Origin: Deltaproteobacteria bacterium
GTDB lineage: Bacteria > Desulfobacterota > Binatia > UBA9968
NCBI GenBank assembly: GCA_016210115.1
Contig: JACQUW010000159.1
Location: 1-64,000, forward strand
Length of the DNA: 64,000 bases
Reading direction: 5' to 3'
Below the pieces are notes generated by a model. The model searched no databases. It saw nothing but the letters and a program-made list of their open reading frames with translations, and was not told the DNA's origin. Positions 16,659 through 25,566 of this stretch are shown here, one piece after another. Every line of letters starts with the position of its first letter. The first letter of the stretch is position 1. The translations under genes and the position numbers were made by a program.

Positions 16659-18605
16659 TTAGATTCTCGCGCCGAGTTTATAGCCTTCATGAATGGCATT
16701 GTGCATCGATCTGGGCCGCACCGCGTCTCCGATGACGTAGACCTCGTCAGCGCTGAACTCGAGGAGCGAGAGCAGCTCCTGCTGCGGCTGGCGAGGTCCT
16801 GCCTGAACGAACGTGTCCGCCTCGATAAAAATCTGCTTTCCTTCTTTGTTTCTGATCTGAATTCCTTTTTCGCTGATTTTCTCGATCCGGCTTGCGACGT
16901 GAATGGGGATCGAGAACTCTTTGATCCAGTTGTCGTGCCGCCATTTCCACGTGGGAATGACGTCCCAGCCGATTCTCGCCCCTTCCTCGATCACAACCAC
17001 GTTTTTCCCTCTGGCCGCCAAGCTCTCCGCCGTGACCAGGCCCATTCGGTCGCCGCCGAGCACCGCCACCTTTTGTCCAACGGGCGCTCCATTCTCGAGA
17101 ACGTCAGAGGCCTTGACCACTTTGGCTGCGCCTTTGATGACCCATGGCATCTTGGGAATGTCAGCTCCCGTCGCCACAACGACCACATCGGGAGTCTCCG
17201 CCTCGCACAGCTTCGGCGTGACCTCCGTATTGAGTTTTAGCGTAACACCGTATTTTTCGATCTGAGTCAGGTAGTGGTCGACCAGTTTGAGAAAAACCTC
17301 CCCGCCGCCGATTTCGCTTGAGGCTGAAATCAATTGGCCCCCAGCGCTTGCTTTCCTGTCATAGACCGAAACGTTGTGTCCTCTTCTGGCAGCGGTAATA
17401 GCGCATTCCAAGCCTCCGGGTCCAGCGCCAACGACCATAACCTTCTTTTTCCCGGCGGCCGGTGTAATCTGGTACTCGGGCTCGTACTCATGCCCCAGGC
17501 GTGGATTGACGGCGCATATATATGGAAGATTACGGAACATCCGGGAGAGACAAAGCAGCCCTCCTACGCAGGGTCTGATCTCGCGGGTGCGCTCTTGCTC
17601 CATTTTGTGCACGAGCTCAGGATCCGCCAGCAAAGGACGGCACACTTCCCAAAAATCGATCAGGCCTTCGGCTGCCGCTTTTTCAGCCATAGACGGATCA
17701 CCAAACCGGGGCCCGAACGCGACGGGAATGTTCACGGCCTCCTTCGCGGCTTTCGCCAGATGAAGCCAGTGATCCGTTGGAAGATCCCGCCCGAGGGCTC
17801 CGGTGCGGGACTCATGCCAGCCGACCACCAGGCTGATGCAGTCCGCCCCCGCTCTCTCGGCCATTCTCATAAACTCCAGGCATTCCTCCGGCGTATTGCC
17901 ACCGTACTCGTCCATCAATTCGACGCCGTTCAATCTGACGATCAGCGGTTTATCATCGCCGATGGTTTCTTTGATGCTCTGGATCAGCTCGACCATGAAT
18001 CTTCCGCGGTTCTCGACCGAACCGCCATACTCGTCGGTTCGCTGATTGATGAATTTCGAATTGAAGTCGGAAAGGAGATATCCCATGAAGCTGGTTACCT
18101 CCACGCCGCGAAACCCCGCCTCTATCGCGCGCCTCGCGGCCTGGGCGTGTTCATGAATGCACTCCTTGATCTGCGCCTTCGTCATCTCTCTCGGGGGCCT
18201 GAAGTGCTTCAGCGTCTGCTTGACGCTCGAAGGCTGAACGCAGTAGTCGAGCTCTATGCCGCCGTAGCGGCCGCCGTGGAGGATTTGCTGGATCGAAATC
18301 CCGCCCTGCCGATTAATCATCTCGGCCACCTTCGCAAGCGACGGGATGTACTTATCATCGTAGATGGCCAACTGGCGAAGATAGGCCTTCCCCTCCGCTT
18401 TGCGATCCGGGTACGCCCCCTGGTTTGTGATGATTCCGCAGCCTGTCTGCGAGATCACCTCCATCCGCGCCACTTCTCTTTCTGACGTGTACCCGTCCAG
18501 GGTATTGAAGTTAGAAACTCAGCAGGCGGCGTACTTGATTCGGTTGCGCGTCTCTAACCGGCCCAGGGTTCCCTTTTTAAAAAGCTCTGGAAATTTGATC
18601 GCCAT
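16659..18605 (-). CDS. Old Yellow Enzyme/2,4-dienoyl-CoA reductase-like flavoenzyme with probable selenocysteine
   Basis: 648 residues if the in-frame TGA at 18519-18521 is read as selenocysteine 29. The start ATG at 18605 has CGGAGG 6 bases upstream; MAIKFPELFKKGTLGRLETR is the normal N-terminus of this family. After RNRIKYAAC comes the TGA, then VSNFNTLDGYTSERE, with frame and homology uninterrupted. Aligning RNRI with the NRI block of YqjM-type Old Yellow Enzymes puts the TGA on the flavin-contacting cysteine. A TIM barrel fills residues to about 370, and an FAD/NAD Rossmann segment (VMVVGAGPGGLE) begins near 388. The iron-sulfur region is CVGGLLC then x11-Cys, one ligand short of the usual four. 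First gene of the operon; a likely role is reduction of an enoate or enoyl-CoA ring. Starting at GTG 18473 would remove the N-terminal strand and active-site loop. Confidence 0.85.
18479..18517 (-). promoter_or_regulatory. Candidate bacterial SECIS stem-loop
   Basis: One base after the TGA the mRNA can fold: TTTCT (18517-18513) pairs with AGAAA (18483-18479), and TACCC (18504-18500) pairs with GGGTA (18494-18490) around the loop TGGAC. The apical loop begins 19 bases after the TGA and has G at its second and third positions. Bacterial SECIS elements lie immediately downstream of the UGA with a small loop carrying an early G, so position and shape fit. Confidence 0.75.
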
Positions 18606-18912
18606 GAGATCCTCCGAAGGGACTTAAAAATTTCAAAGCCACGGCAGCAATATTTATGCCAACGATGGCATGTTTTTCAGCTCAACAAAAACACCCAACC
18701 GCCGTGTTTGTTCACCAGCCCCGCTTCTGCGCTTGGAAAAAATGAGACTAGATTCTCAAATTTCGGAAGCCGATGCGATGCTGCCATTTTCTTGGTTGCT
18801 TTGTCAAGCGAAAAAAAAGGCCTTACAGCGCGCAAATTCGGTCCGCTAAAAATTTTTCTCTTGCAAGATGCAAAACAAAAGTAATAAGAAAGCGTGGTGT
18901 GAGGTAAGCTCT
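18606..18912. promoter_or_regulatory. Divergent intergenic region with palindrome
   Basis: About 300 AT-rich bases separate the minus-strand flavoenzyme operon from the plus-strand UbiD gene, so promoters for both must lie here. ATGCCA-ACGA-TGGCAT at 18656-18671 is an inverted repeat suited to a dimeric regulator, next to an AT-rich CATAAATATT-like minus-strand -10 candidate. A TTGACA word on the minus strand near 18810 has no good partner. No coding frame is supported. Confidence 0.5.
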
Positions 18913-20343
18913 ATGCAGAATCTCAGGACATTCTTAAGCGGCGTGGAAAAACTTGGAGAACTTAAGATCGTCAGACAAGCCGACTGGAATCTTGAAATCG
19001 GAGCCATCACTGAAATCTCCGGGTCGGACCCGAACCCGCCGGCGCTGCTCTTTGACGAGATAAAGGATTACCCGGCGGGATACCGTATTTTTACGAACAT
19101 GTTTCAAACCCAGTCCCGCACCGCGTTGGCTTTGGGTTTGTCCACGGAGCTTCGAGGTGTCCCGCTGGTCCAGGCTGTGCGGGAGATGCTTCACGTCTCT
19201 TCGCCTCTGCCTCCGGTGATAAGAAAGGATGCGCCCGTCCAGGAGAATCTTTTCCTGGAAAAAGAAGTGAACGTGCTTCGCTTTCCGGCCCCGTGGCTTC
19301 ATCGCCAGGACGGCGGACGGTATCTCGGCACCGCCGACGCGGTGATTACTGCCGATCCGGATGCCGGTTGGGTGAATCTGGCGACGGCGCGGGTGCAAAT
19401 TCTTGGCGAGAACAGAGTGTCGCTCTACATCTCTCCCGGAAAGCAAACACGATTGATTGCCCAGAAATACTGGGAACAAGGCAAATCATGTCCGGTCGCG
19501 GTTGTGTGCGGCATTGATCCGGTCCTTTTTGCGGTCTCGGGGCTAGGGCTTCCCTGGGGCGTGTCGGAATACGATTTTGCCGGTCAGATCCAGAAGGCTC
19601 CCGTCGAGGTGATCAAGGGCGTTACGACCGGACTCCCCATTCCAGCGTCGGCGGAGATTGTTCTCGAAGGAGAGATTCCGCCACCGGATGTGGAGGCGGA
19701 GATCGAGGGGCCGTTCGGCGAATGGACAGGGTATTATGCTTCGGGCACGCGTCCCGCGCCGGTCATCCGGGTTAAAGCCGTCTATCACCGCAACGATCCG
19801 ATCCTGACGGTCATGCCTGATTTCAAGTGCTATCCCCTTTCGAGCTATGTGCATCTGATTTTTTCTGCGGCGCAGGTCTGGAATGAAATCGAGCAGTGCG
19901 GCGTTACCGACATTACCGGAGTCTGGCTGGCGGAATGGGGGCTGAGATTTTTCATCGTGATCGCTTTGAAGCAGCGGTACGGAGGCCACGCGCGCCAGGC
20001 TGCGCATATTACACTGGGAGCCAGAGAAGGCGGGTACCTGGGGCGCTTTGTGGTGCTCGTTGACGACGATATCGATCCGTCCAACATGGCGGATGTTCTC
20101 TGGGCCGTTTCCAGTCGTTGCGATCCCCAAACCTCCATCGAGATCGTCACCGGTTGCTGGAGCAGCCCGCTCGATCCCAGGCTCCCTCCATTCAAGAGGG
20201 CCGCGGGTGACTTCGTCAACTCGCGCGCGATCATTGATGCCTGCCGGCCCTTTTCGTGGCGCAATGAGTTTCCCAAAGTGCATTCCATTGACCCGGAGTT
20301 TAGGCGGCAGATGAGAGAAAAATGGGCGAACGTTTTTAAATAA
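18913..20343 (+). CDS. UbiD family decarboxylase
   Basis: 476 residues from ATG 18913, chosen because GTGAGGTAAG precedes it; an ATG 15 codons earlier lacks a ribosome binding site. N-terminus MQNLRTFLSGVEKLGEL is typical. The acidic active-site region is LEGEIPPPDVEAEIEGPFGE near residues 251-270. Prenyl-FMN-dependent decarboxylation of an aromatic or unsaturated acid is expected. It is followed by a bicupin gene and an NMT1-like binding-protein gene, a grouping seen twice in this region, suggesting linked uptake, decarboxylation and further conversion of one substrate class. Confidence 0.9.
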   Translation: MQNLRTFLSGVEKLGELKIVRQADWNLEIGAITEISGSDPNPPALLFDEIKDYPAGYRIFTNMFQTQSRTALALGLSTELRGVPLVQAVREMLHVSSPLPPVIRKDAPVQENLFLEKEVNVLRFPAPWLHRQDGGRYLGTADAVITADPDAGWVNLATARVQILGENRVSLYISPGKQTRLIAQKYWEQGKSCPVAVVCGIDPVLFAVSGLGLPWGVSEYDFAGQIQKAPVEVIKGVTTGLPIPASAEIVLEGEIPPPDVEAEIEGPFGEWTGYYASGTRPAPVIRVKAVYHRNDPILTVMPDFKCYPLSSYVHLIFSAAQVWNEIEQCGVTDITGVWLAEWGLRFFIVIALKQRYGGHARQAAHITLGAREGGYLGRFVVLVDDDIDPSNMADVLWAVSSRCDPQTSIEIVTGCWSSPLDPRLPPFKRAAGDFVNSRAIIDACRPFSWRNEFPKVHSIDPEFRRQMREKWANVFK

Positions 20344-20350
20344 AGGAGAA

Positions 20351-20416
20351 CCTCGGCGAACTCTGCGTCTCTGCGGTCGGATTTCCTATTCACCGCCGAG
20401 GCGCTGAGGACGCGGA
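20351..20416. repeat. REP-like palindromic element
   Basis: CCTCGGCG (20351-20358) is inverted at 20394-20401, and the flanking CTCTGCGTCTCTGCGG is imperfectly complementary to CGCTGAGGACGCGGAG. It lies between the UbiD and bicupin genes, beyond the UbiD stop. It looks like a dispersed intergenic repeat and could give an mRNA hairpin. Confidence 0.65.
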
Positions 20417-20453
20417 GAAAATCGAAACGATAAAACAATAGAAGGAGTCGATC

Positions 20454-21587
20454 ATGGGCGAAATGGCTGATTTGATGGCGGCGTTGCAGAAGACGCCCTA
20501 CCACCACTGGATGAAAGCCGAAGGAGTGCCCGTTGCGGAGGGCTACGGCATTGAAGATGTGCGCGAACTTCAACTGGCGCCGTGGCCGCGGATGGGAGGC
20601 CGAGGCAGCTTCATTCATCTCTATGGCATGGAAGGACTGACCGGGATGTACGTGGCCGAGATCCCTCCGGGCGACGCTTTGAAACCTGAGAAACACCTTT
20701 ACGAGGAAGTCATCTGCGTTTTGTCCGGACAGGGAGCGATGGAGGTCTGGCAGGACGAGCGCAAAAAGCAGACGTTTGAATGGGAGCCCTGGAGCCTTTT
20801 TTCTCCTCCGCTAAACGGCTGGCACCGGATGATCAATGGAGGAAGGGAGCCCGTCAGATTTCTGGCTGTGACCACCGCCCCTCTGGTCATGGACATATTC
20901 CACAGCGCGGAATTTATATTTGATTGTCCCCAGGCGTTTTCCGACCGGTACCGCGCGGAGGAGGGATATTTTTCCGTCGGCCAAAAGCAATACACGGTCG
21001 GCATGCAATCCATTTGGGAGACGAACTTCATCCCGAATGTCAAGGAGTTCAATATCAAGGATGAATTTTTTACCAAGGGGCCGGACATCAAGCTCGTCCA
21101 ATTTGAGCCTTGCGGAAATATCCTGGTCGGACATGTAGCGGATTGGCCCGTCGGGCTCTACCACAAAGCTCACTACCACGACGCAGGCGCGGTCCTCATG
21201 ATCCTGCGTTCCCAAGGTTACACTTTGCTTTGGCCGATGGACGCGGGAATTCGTCCTTACGAGAACGGGCGCGGCGGGGAGGTTGTGGAGGTCAAGTGGA
21301 GCGAAGGGGCTGTTTTAAGCCCTCCGGGCGGCTGGTTTCATCAACACTTCAATGCCGGAGCGGAAGCGGCGCGCCAGCTTGCGATAAGGTACGGCAGCCG
21401 GATTCACCGCACCGGCTTCCATCTGGCAGCCCAGAAAAAAACCGACGGGGTTTATATATCGGTGAAGGACGGCGGCACGATGATCGAATACGAGGACGAA
21501 GATCCGGAGATCCGGCGGCAATACGAAGCGGCGCTAAAAAAGAACGCAGTCCCCTGCAAAATGCCGCCGGTGAAATATTCACGGTAG
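20454..21587 (+). CDS. Bicupin protein (possible metal-dependent enzyme)
   Basis: 377 residues with two cupin domains. The first shows PEKHLYEEVICVLSGQG then PLNGWHRMIN; the second HKAHYHDAGAVLMIL then PPGGWFHQHFN. The histidines of the second domain could bind a metal, but the usual motif-1 glutamate is not at its standard place. About the size of gentisate and homogentisate-type bicupin dioxygenases but without their signature. A paralogue is at 26758. AGAAGGAGTCGATC precedes the ATG. Pairing with UbiD suggests action on the decarboxylated product, by inference. Confidence 0.8.
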   Translation: MGEMADLMAALQKTPYHHWMKAEGVPVAEGYGIEDVRELQLAPWPRMGGRGSFIHLYGMEGLTGMYVAEIPPGDALKPEKHLYEEVICVLSGQGAMEVWQDERKKQTFEWEPWSLFSPPLNGWHRMINGGREPVRFLAVTTAPLVMDIFHSAEFIFDCPQAFSDRYRAEEGYFSVGQKQYTVGMQSIWETNFIPNVKEFNIKDEFFTKGPDIKLVQFEPCGNILVGHVADWPVGLYHKAHYHDAGAVLMILRSQGYTLLWPMDAGIRPYENGRGGEVVEVKWSEGAVLSPPGGWFHQHFNAGAEAARQLAIRYGSRIHRTGFHLAAQKKTDGVYISVKDGGTMIEYEDEDPEIRRQYEAALKKNAVPCKMPPVKYSR

Positions 21588-21603
21588 GGAAGGAGAAAAT
21601 CAA

Positions 21604-22716
21604 ATGGTTTGGCCGCTCGGGTTTATCTTAAGTCTTATCCGACAAGAACTTCAGCTCCGCCCCCCATCCTGGCCTTCCCCCACAAGGGGGGAAGGTAAAA
21701 GAGCCTGCCTCATATCTCCTCCCCCCTTGCGGGGGAGGATTGAGGTGGGGGGTTTGATTGCCTCGACGCTTCTTTTCTTGGTGCTCCTTTCCACTTCAGC
21801 CGGCGCGCAGGCGCCGCTCAGGATCGGCACCATTCTCAGCGTTACGCAGGCTCCGCTTTGGGCGGGCATTGACGGCAAGTTTTTTCAAAAATACGGCATC
21901 AAGAACACGGAAGTGATCGTGTTTTCCGGCGGCCAGCCGGCTACCGCCGCTCTCATTTCCGGAGAGCTCAAGATCAACACGACCGGAGGTCCCGCCGTTA
22001 TCAACGCCCGGCTGCGCGGCGCAGATGTCGTAATCATTGCGCGAACCGTCGGAGTTTTCCCCTATACGCTTTACGTCTCGAAAGATATCCACGAGCCTTC
22101 GCAGCTCAAGGGAAAAAAGGTCGGCGTGAGCCGAATCGGCGGTTCGGGATACGACGCGTTGATATACGCGCTCAAGAGTATCAAGCTGGATCCCAAAAAA
22201 GATGTTACGATCCTGCAAATCGGCGGGTTTGCGGACCGGCTGGCCGCGCTCTCATCCGATGTAATTCAGGGAACGGTTCTCAACCCGCCCTTTACATTAA
22301 GAGCCAGAGAATTGGGGCTTCGCCCCCTTTATGATCTGGTCGCAAGCGGCATCACTTACCCCATCAACCAGATCACGACCACGCGCGCATTTATGAGGGA
22401 TCACCGGGATACGGTCAAGTCATTTCTAAAGGGTTTGATTCACGGGCTGGCGAGATTTCGCACGGACAGAGATTTCGCCATCCAGGTGCTGAGCAAGAAT
22501 CTCCGTGAAAGGGATCCCAAGATCCTCCAGGAGACCTACGAGTTCTGGCTCAAGGTCTTTCCTAAAGTCCCTTCTCCGGGTCCAGAAGACGCCACCGTCT
22601 TTCTCGAATTCATGCAGCTCAAAGAGCAACGGGATCCAAAGGAGTTCGTGGACGGATCTCTCGTCCAGGAACTCGAGCGGGAAGGATTTGTGGATAGCTT
22701 GTACAAAGGGCGATAG
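21604..22716 (+). CDS. NMT1/SsuA-like ABC substrate-binding protein, signal region interrupted by a repeat
   Basis: 370 residues. The mature domain begins after the hydrophobic segment IASTLLFLVLLSTSAGAQA (about residues 51-69), continuing LRIGTILSVTQAPLW and typical type II binding-protein segments. The first 50 residues are mostly encoded by a GC palindromic repeat (21657-21752) rich in Pro, Arg and Gly, so the signal sequence is either split or starts later. AAGGAGAAAATCAA precedes the ATG at 21604. No permease or ATPase is adjacent. Confidence 0.82.
   Translation: MVWPLGFILSLIRQELQLRPPSWPSPTRGEGKRACLISPPPLRGRIEVGGLIASTLLFLVLLSTSAGAQAPLRIGTILSVTQAPLWAGIDGKFFQKYGIKNTEVIVFSGGQPATAALISGELKINTTGGPAVINARLRGADVVIIARTVGVFPYTLYVSKDIHEPSQLKGKKVGVSRIGGSGYDALIYALKSIKLDPKKDVTILQIGGFADRLAALSSDVIQGTVLNPPFTLRARELGLRPLYDLVASGITYPINQITTTRAFMRDHRDTVKSFLKGLIHGLARFRTDRDFAIQVLSKNLRERDPKILQETYEFWLKVFPKVPSPGPEDATVFLEFMQLKEQRDPKEFVDGSLVQELEREGFVDSLYKGR
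21657..21752. repeat. Palindromic repeat element inside the binding-protein gene
   Basis: Two hairpins, CCTTCCCCC/GGGGGAAGG and TCCTCCCCC/GGGGGAGGA, are flanked by outer arms CCCCCCA and TGGGGGG. This is the architecture of a REP/BIME-like mobile repeat. It keeps the reading frame open and sits between the ATG and the signal-peptide core. Confidence 0.75.
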
Positions 22717-22749
22717 CAAGCGTCCGGAGCGGCCGGTCAGCACGCTTGC
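22716..22749. terminator. Hairpin between convergent genes
   Basis: GCAAGCGT (22716-22723) is inverted as ACGCTTGC (22742-22749), starting on the last base of the plus-strand binding-protein gene and facing the minus-strand UbiD stop at 22837. No clear T tract follows on either strand, so termination is plausible but unproven. Confidence 0.45.
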
Positions 22750-22836
22750 GAGCGAAATGCGATTGGCGGAACGAACGGAGAGAATGAGGTGGACCTTCGA
22801 TACGGCCCTTTGCTTCGCGCCAGGACCAAATTCGAA

Positions 22837-24294
22837 TCAGTCTATCCGGTCTCGCCAGCGCTTCAGGACGCTTTGTTTATATTCCGCTGAGAAGGCGTTT
22901 ACAGCCGGAAACTCCTCTTTCCATTCGTATGGCCTGCAAGCGTCTATGATCATTCGGTTGCTGCTGTAGTTCCGGGATGCTCTCTGGGCAGGGCTCAGCG
23001 AGGGATCGCTGCGGGTCGTCCATACGCCCTGAACGATGTCGGTGGCGCGGCCTACCTCGCACCGTGTGGCGATCGCCCAAATCACCTCCTGCGGATTCGT
23101 AATATCGACATCATCATCAACGACCACTACGAACTTCCCCCCCAATGCCCCCCCTCGGCACGAAGCCGCCGCCATGCCGGTTTGCTTTGCATGCCCCGCG
23201 TAAAGTTGCTTGATAGCAACGACCAGAAAGGGTCCCCCTGCTCCACCACCGCCGACAAATGACCAGACGCCCGTGATCCCGGGAATGCCCGCCTTCTCCA
23301 GTTGGTCCCATACGATGCCGCATCCTACTGGAATCGCGTAAGGAAAGGGCGCGGGCGGCTTTAGCGGTGGAAGCCCGAGCATGATCGGATCCTTTCTATA
23401 ATAAATCGCCCTGACTTGCATAAGGGGAACTTCCCCTACCGCGCTCGGGGTAAAATACCCCAACCATTCACCGAAGGGACCCTCGCGCGGCCATGCCACC
23501 TCGCCCGGAGGCGGAAGTTCCCCTTCTACGGCAATCTCGGCGTCCGCCGGAATCGGCAGCCCGGTGAACTCGCCCTTCACCACCCGCACCGGACGTCCCT
23601 TGAGCCATCCGGCGAAATCGTACTCCGACAGCGTAAATGGCGGAGCCGAGCCGGCAGCGAGCATCAGCGCCGGATCGTGGCCTAAGCAAACGACAACCGG
23701 ACAGCTTCTACCGTTGGCGTGGTACTTCTCCATATGGATGCGCCCGTGCTTGCCCTTATTGGGCTTCACGCTCATCGTATTGTGGCTTTGAACCATGCAG
23801 CGGTAGGCGCCGATGTTGACCACGTTTGTTTCAGGATCTCTCGTGATCACTCCAGCGCCTGTGCCGATGTATCGGCCCCCGTCCAACTCGTGCCAGCGGG
23901 GAGAGGGAAACTTCCAGAGATCAACGTCCTTATCGATCATCTGCAACTCGAAAACCGCGCCGTCTCGAACTTCAACCGGCGGGACCGCTTTAAAACTCGC
24001 CAGCTTTTTTCGCCACAGATCGGACACAGCGAGGGCTTCACCGTCTCCCGGAAGGCCAAGCAGGAGAGCGGTGCGTCGTACTGACCCGAAAGGGTTGGTA
24101 AAAATTCGAAATCCTACAGGATATCCCTTGACCCTGTCGAACAACAACGCGTGACCCTTCTTTTCCGCTACCGCTTCCGTAAGAGCGCCGATTTCTAAAT
24201 CCCAGTCGGCTTGTTCGAGAATTCTCAGCTCGCCCCAGCGATCGACGATTTCGATGAAGTCACGAAGATCTTCGAATTCGCGCTCCCCTTGCAT
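22837..24294 (-). CDS. UbiD family decarboxylase
   Basis: 485 residues from ATG 24294, which has AAGGAGG 6 bases upstream; the frame is open further but without a better start. The N-terminus MQGEREFEDLRDFIEIVDRW is typical, and the acidic active-site region VEGELPPPGEV ... EGPFGEWLGYF lies near residues 236-262. A glycine-rich insertion (FVGGGGAGGPFLV) is unusual next to the other copies. It is transcribed with, and just downstream of, the NMT1-like binding-protein gene at 24326. Confidence 0.9.
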   Translation of the reverse strand: MQGEREFEDLRDFIEIVDRWGELRILEQADWDLEIGALTEAVAEKKGHALLFDRVKGYPVGFRIFTNPFGSVRRTALLLGLPGDGEALAVSDLWRKKLASFKAVPPVEVRDGAVFELQMIDKDVDLWKFPSPRWHELDGGRYIGTGAGVITRDPETNVVNIGAYRCMVQSHNTMSVKPNKGKHGRIHMEKYHANGRSCPVVVCLGHDPALMLAAGSAPPFTLSEYDFAGWLKGRPVRVVKGEFTGLPIPADAEIAVEGELPPPGEVAWPREGPFGEWLGYFTPSAVGEVPLMQVRAIYYRKDPIMLGLPPLKPPAPFPYAIPVGCGIVWDQLEKAGIPGITGVWSFVGGGGAGGPFLVVAIKQLYAGHAKQTGMAAASCRGGALGGKFVVVVDDDVDITNPQEVIWAIATRCEVGRATDIVQGVWTTRSDPSLSPAQRASRNYSSNRMIIDACRPYEWKEEFPAVNAFSAEYKQSVLKRWRDRID

Positions 24295-24325
24295 TACAGG
24301 CCTCCTTGGAAATCTTGCGGGCGGA

Positions 24326-25336
24326 TCACTCTTTGGCTGCCGGATACTGCTTGCCCAGTTCCTCAAAAAAACCGGACTTTTCCAGTTCCAGCACAAAACG
24401 GGGTTCAATGAAGCCGTCAGGGTTGCCTTCCCGTACCCCCGTTCGCGTGCGTGACAGAATCTTCAGCATGGATCTGGCAGTACTGACGGAGGGAAGCGGC
24501 CTGCTGAGAATCAGCTTCCGGTACCGGCCGTAAATCGAATCAAGAATTTCCAGATCATCCGTCCGCGTGTATTTCTTAAGCACAGCGAGACTGGCTTCGC
24601 GATTGCTCTTGAAGAAGTAGGTCCCCTCAATCCACGTTTTGAGAAACTTGAGAGTCGTCTCTGGATTTTTGACAACGTAAGCTCGCCGCGAAAGGACACT
24701 TGCCGTCGAGATCTCAATCGCGAGACTGGAGAAATCGATCAGCAGTTTAAAACCCATTCTCGCGGCAGCCGCGGCCTGGGCTCCGATCAGCATCGTGCCA
24801 TGAATCGTGCCTGTCCGAAGGCCGCTGATCCGGGCGCCCAGGTCTCCAACGGCCAAGACCGTAACGTCGCGCTCGGACATACCGTTAAGCCGTAGAGCTT
24901 CACGGAGGGCAGCGTCGGTCAGAGCTCCGAGGGCGCTGATTCCTATGACCTTCCCGCGCAAATCCTGGGTTCCGGTGATGTTCGGATGGACGACCAGGTA
25001 GTGATCCAAACGATTCATGCTGGAACCGATGAGCGCGGTGTCGGCGCCTCCGAGATAAGCTTCGAGAGACGGCATTGCCGAATGAATGACATACTGGACA
25101 CTCCCGCCCAGCATGGCCATCACGCTTCGCGGCCCGCCCGGAATGTAGACCAGGCTGGGATCCAATCCATACTTTTCGAAAAGCCCTTTCTCTTTCGCCA
25201 CCCAAACCGGCGCCTGCGTTCCGGATATGGAGCCATAGCTTACATTAATCTTCTCTAGCGGTGAAACTGCCGCTCCCGATAGAGAGTGACAGACCGTGAT
25301 TAAAAGAACGGTACCAATAATGCTGAAGCCTTTCAT
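24326..25336 (-). CDS. NMT1/SsuA-like ABC substrate-binding protein
   Basis: 336 residues. Signal peptide MKGFSIIGTVLLITVCHSLS with cleavage near 24, then INVSYGSISGTQAPVWVAKE, the usual opening of this type II binding-protein family. Followed 31 bases later by a UbiD gene on the same strand, so it probably delivers the UbiD substrate or its precursor. No permease lies beside it; divergent from the related gene at 25567. Confidence 0.88.
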   Translation of the reverse strand: MKGFSIIGTVLLITVCHSLSGAAVSPLEKINVSYGSISGTQAPVWVAKEKGLFEKYGLDPSLVYIPGGPRSVMAMLGGSVQYVIHSAMPSLEAYLGGADTALIGSSMNRLDHYLVVHPNITGTQDLRGKVIGISALGALTDAALREALRLNGMSERDVTVLAVGDLGARISGLRTGTIHGTMLIGAQAAAAARMGFKLLIDFSSLAIEISTASVLSRRAYVVKNPETTLKFLKTWIEGTYFFKSNREASLAVLKKYTRTDDLEILDSIYGRYRKLILSRPLPSVSTARSMLKILSRTRTGVREGNPDGFIEPRFVLELEKSGFFEELGKQYPAAKE

Positions 25337-25566
25337 ATAGACACCCTCTTCCCGTTTTGGCCGCCTACGAACGACCGCGAGCGTTGGCTGGAAACTCTAG
25401 GAGGAAACCGCTGGCATAAAAATACAAAATGCGCTAATCATCGAGCCTAACTTAACGGGACGGATTTACGACCGAAAATCACAGTGCCTCTCCCGTTCAT
25501 GCTGAGCGTGTGGAACCCTGAACGGCCCCGGCCGAATCATCCACGTGGCCGTCCAATGAGGGAACG
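25337..25566. promoter_or_regulatory. Divergent promoter region between two binding-protein genes
   Basis: A 230-base gap between minus- and plus-strand NMT1-like genes. It contains CGAAAATCACAGTGCC (25473-25488), identical to a word at 28346-28361 just before another NMT1-like gene. The match could be a shared operator or chance. Confidence 0.35.

Noticed and set aside
16659-18473. Flavoenzyme as a normal gene starting at GTG 18473
   Set aside because: This start lacks the family's first strand and active-site loop and has no good ribosome binding site. The upstream in-frame segment supplies both, with a single TGA at a catalytic position followed by a SECIS-like hairpin.
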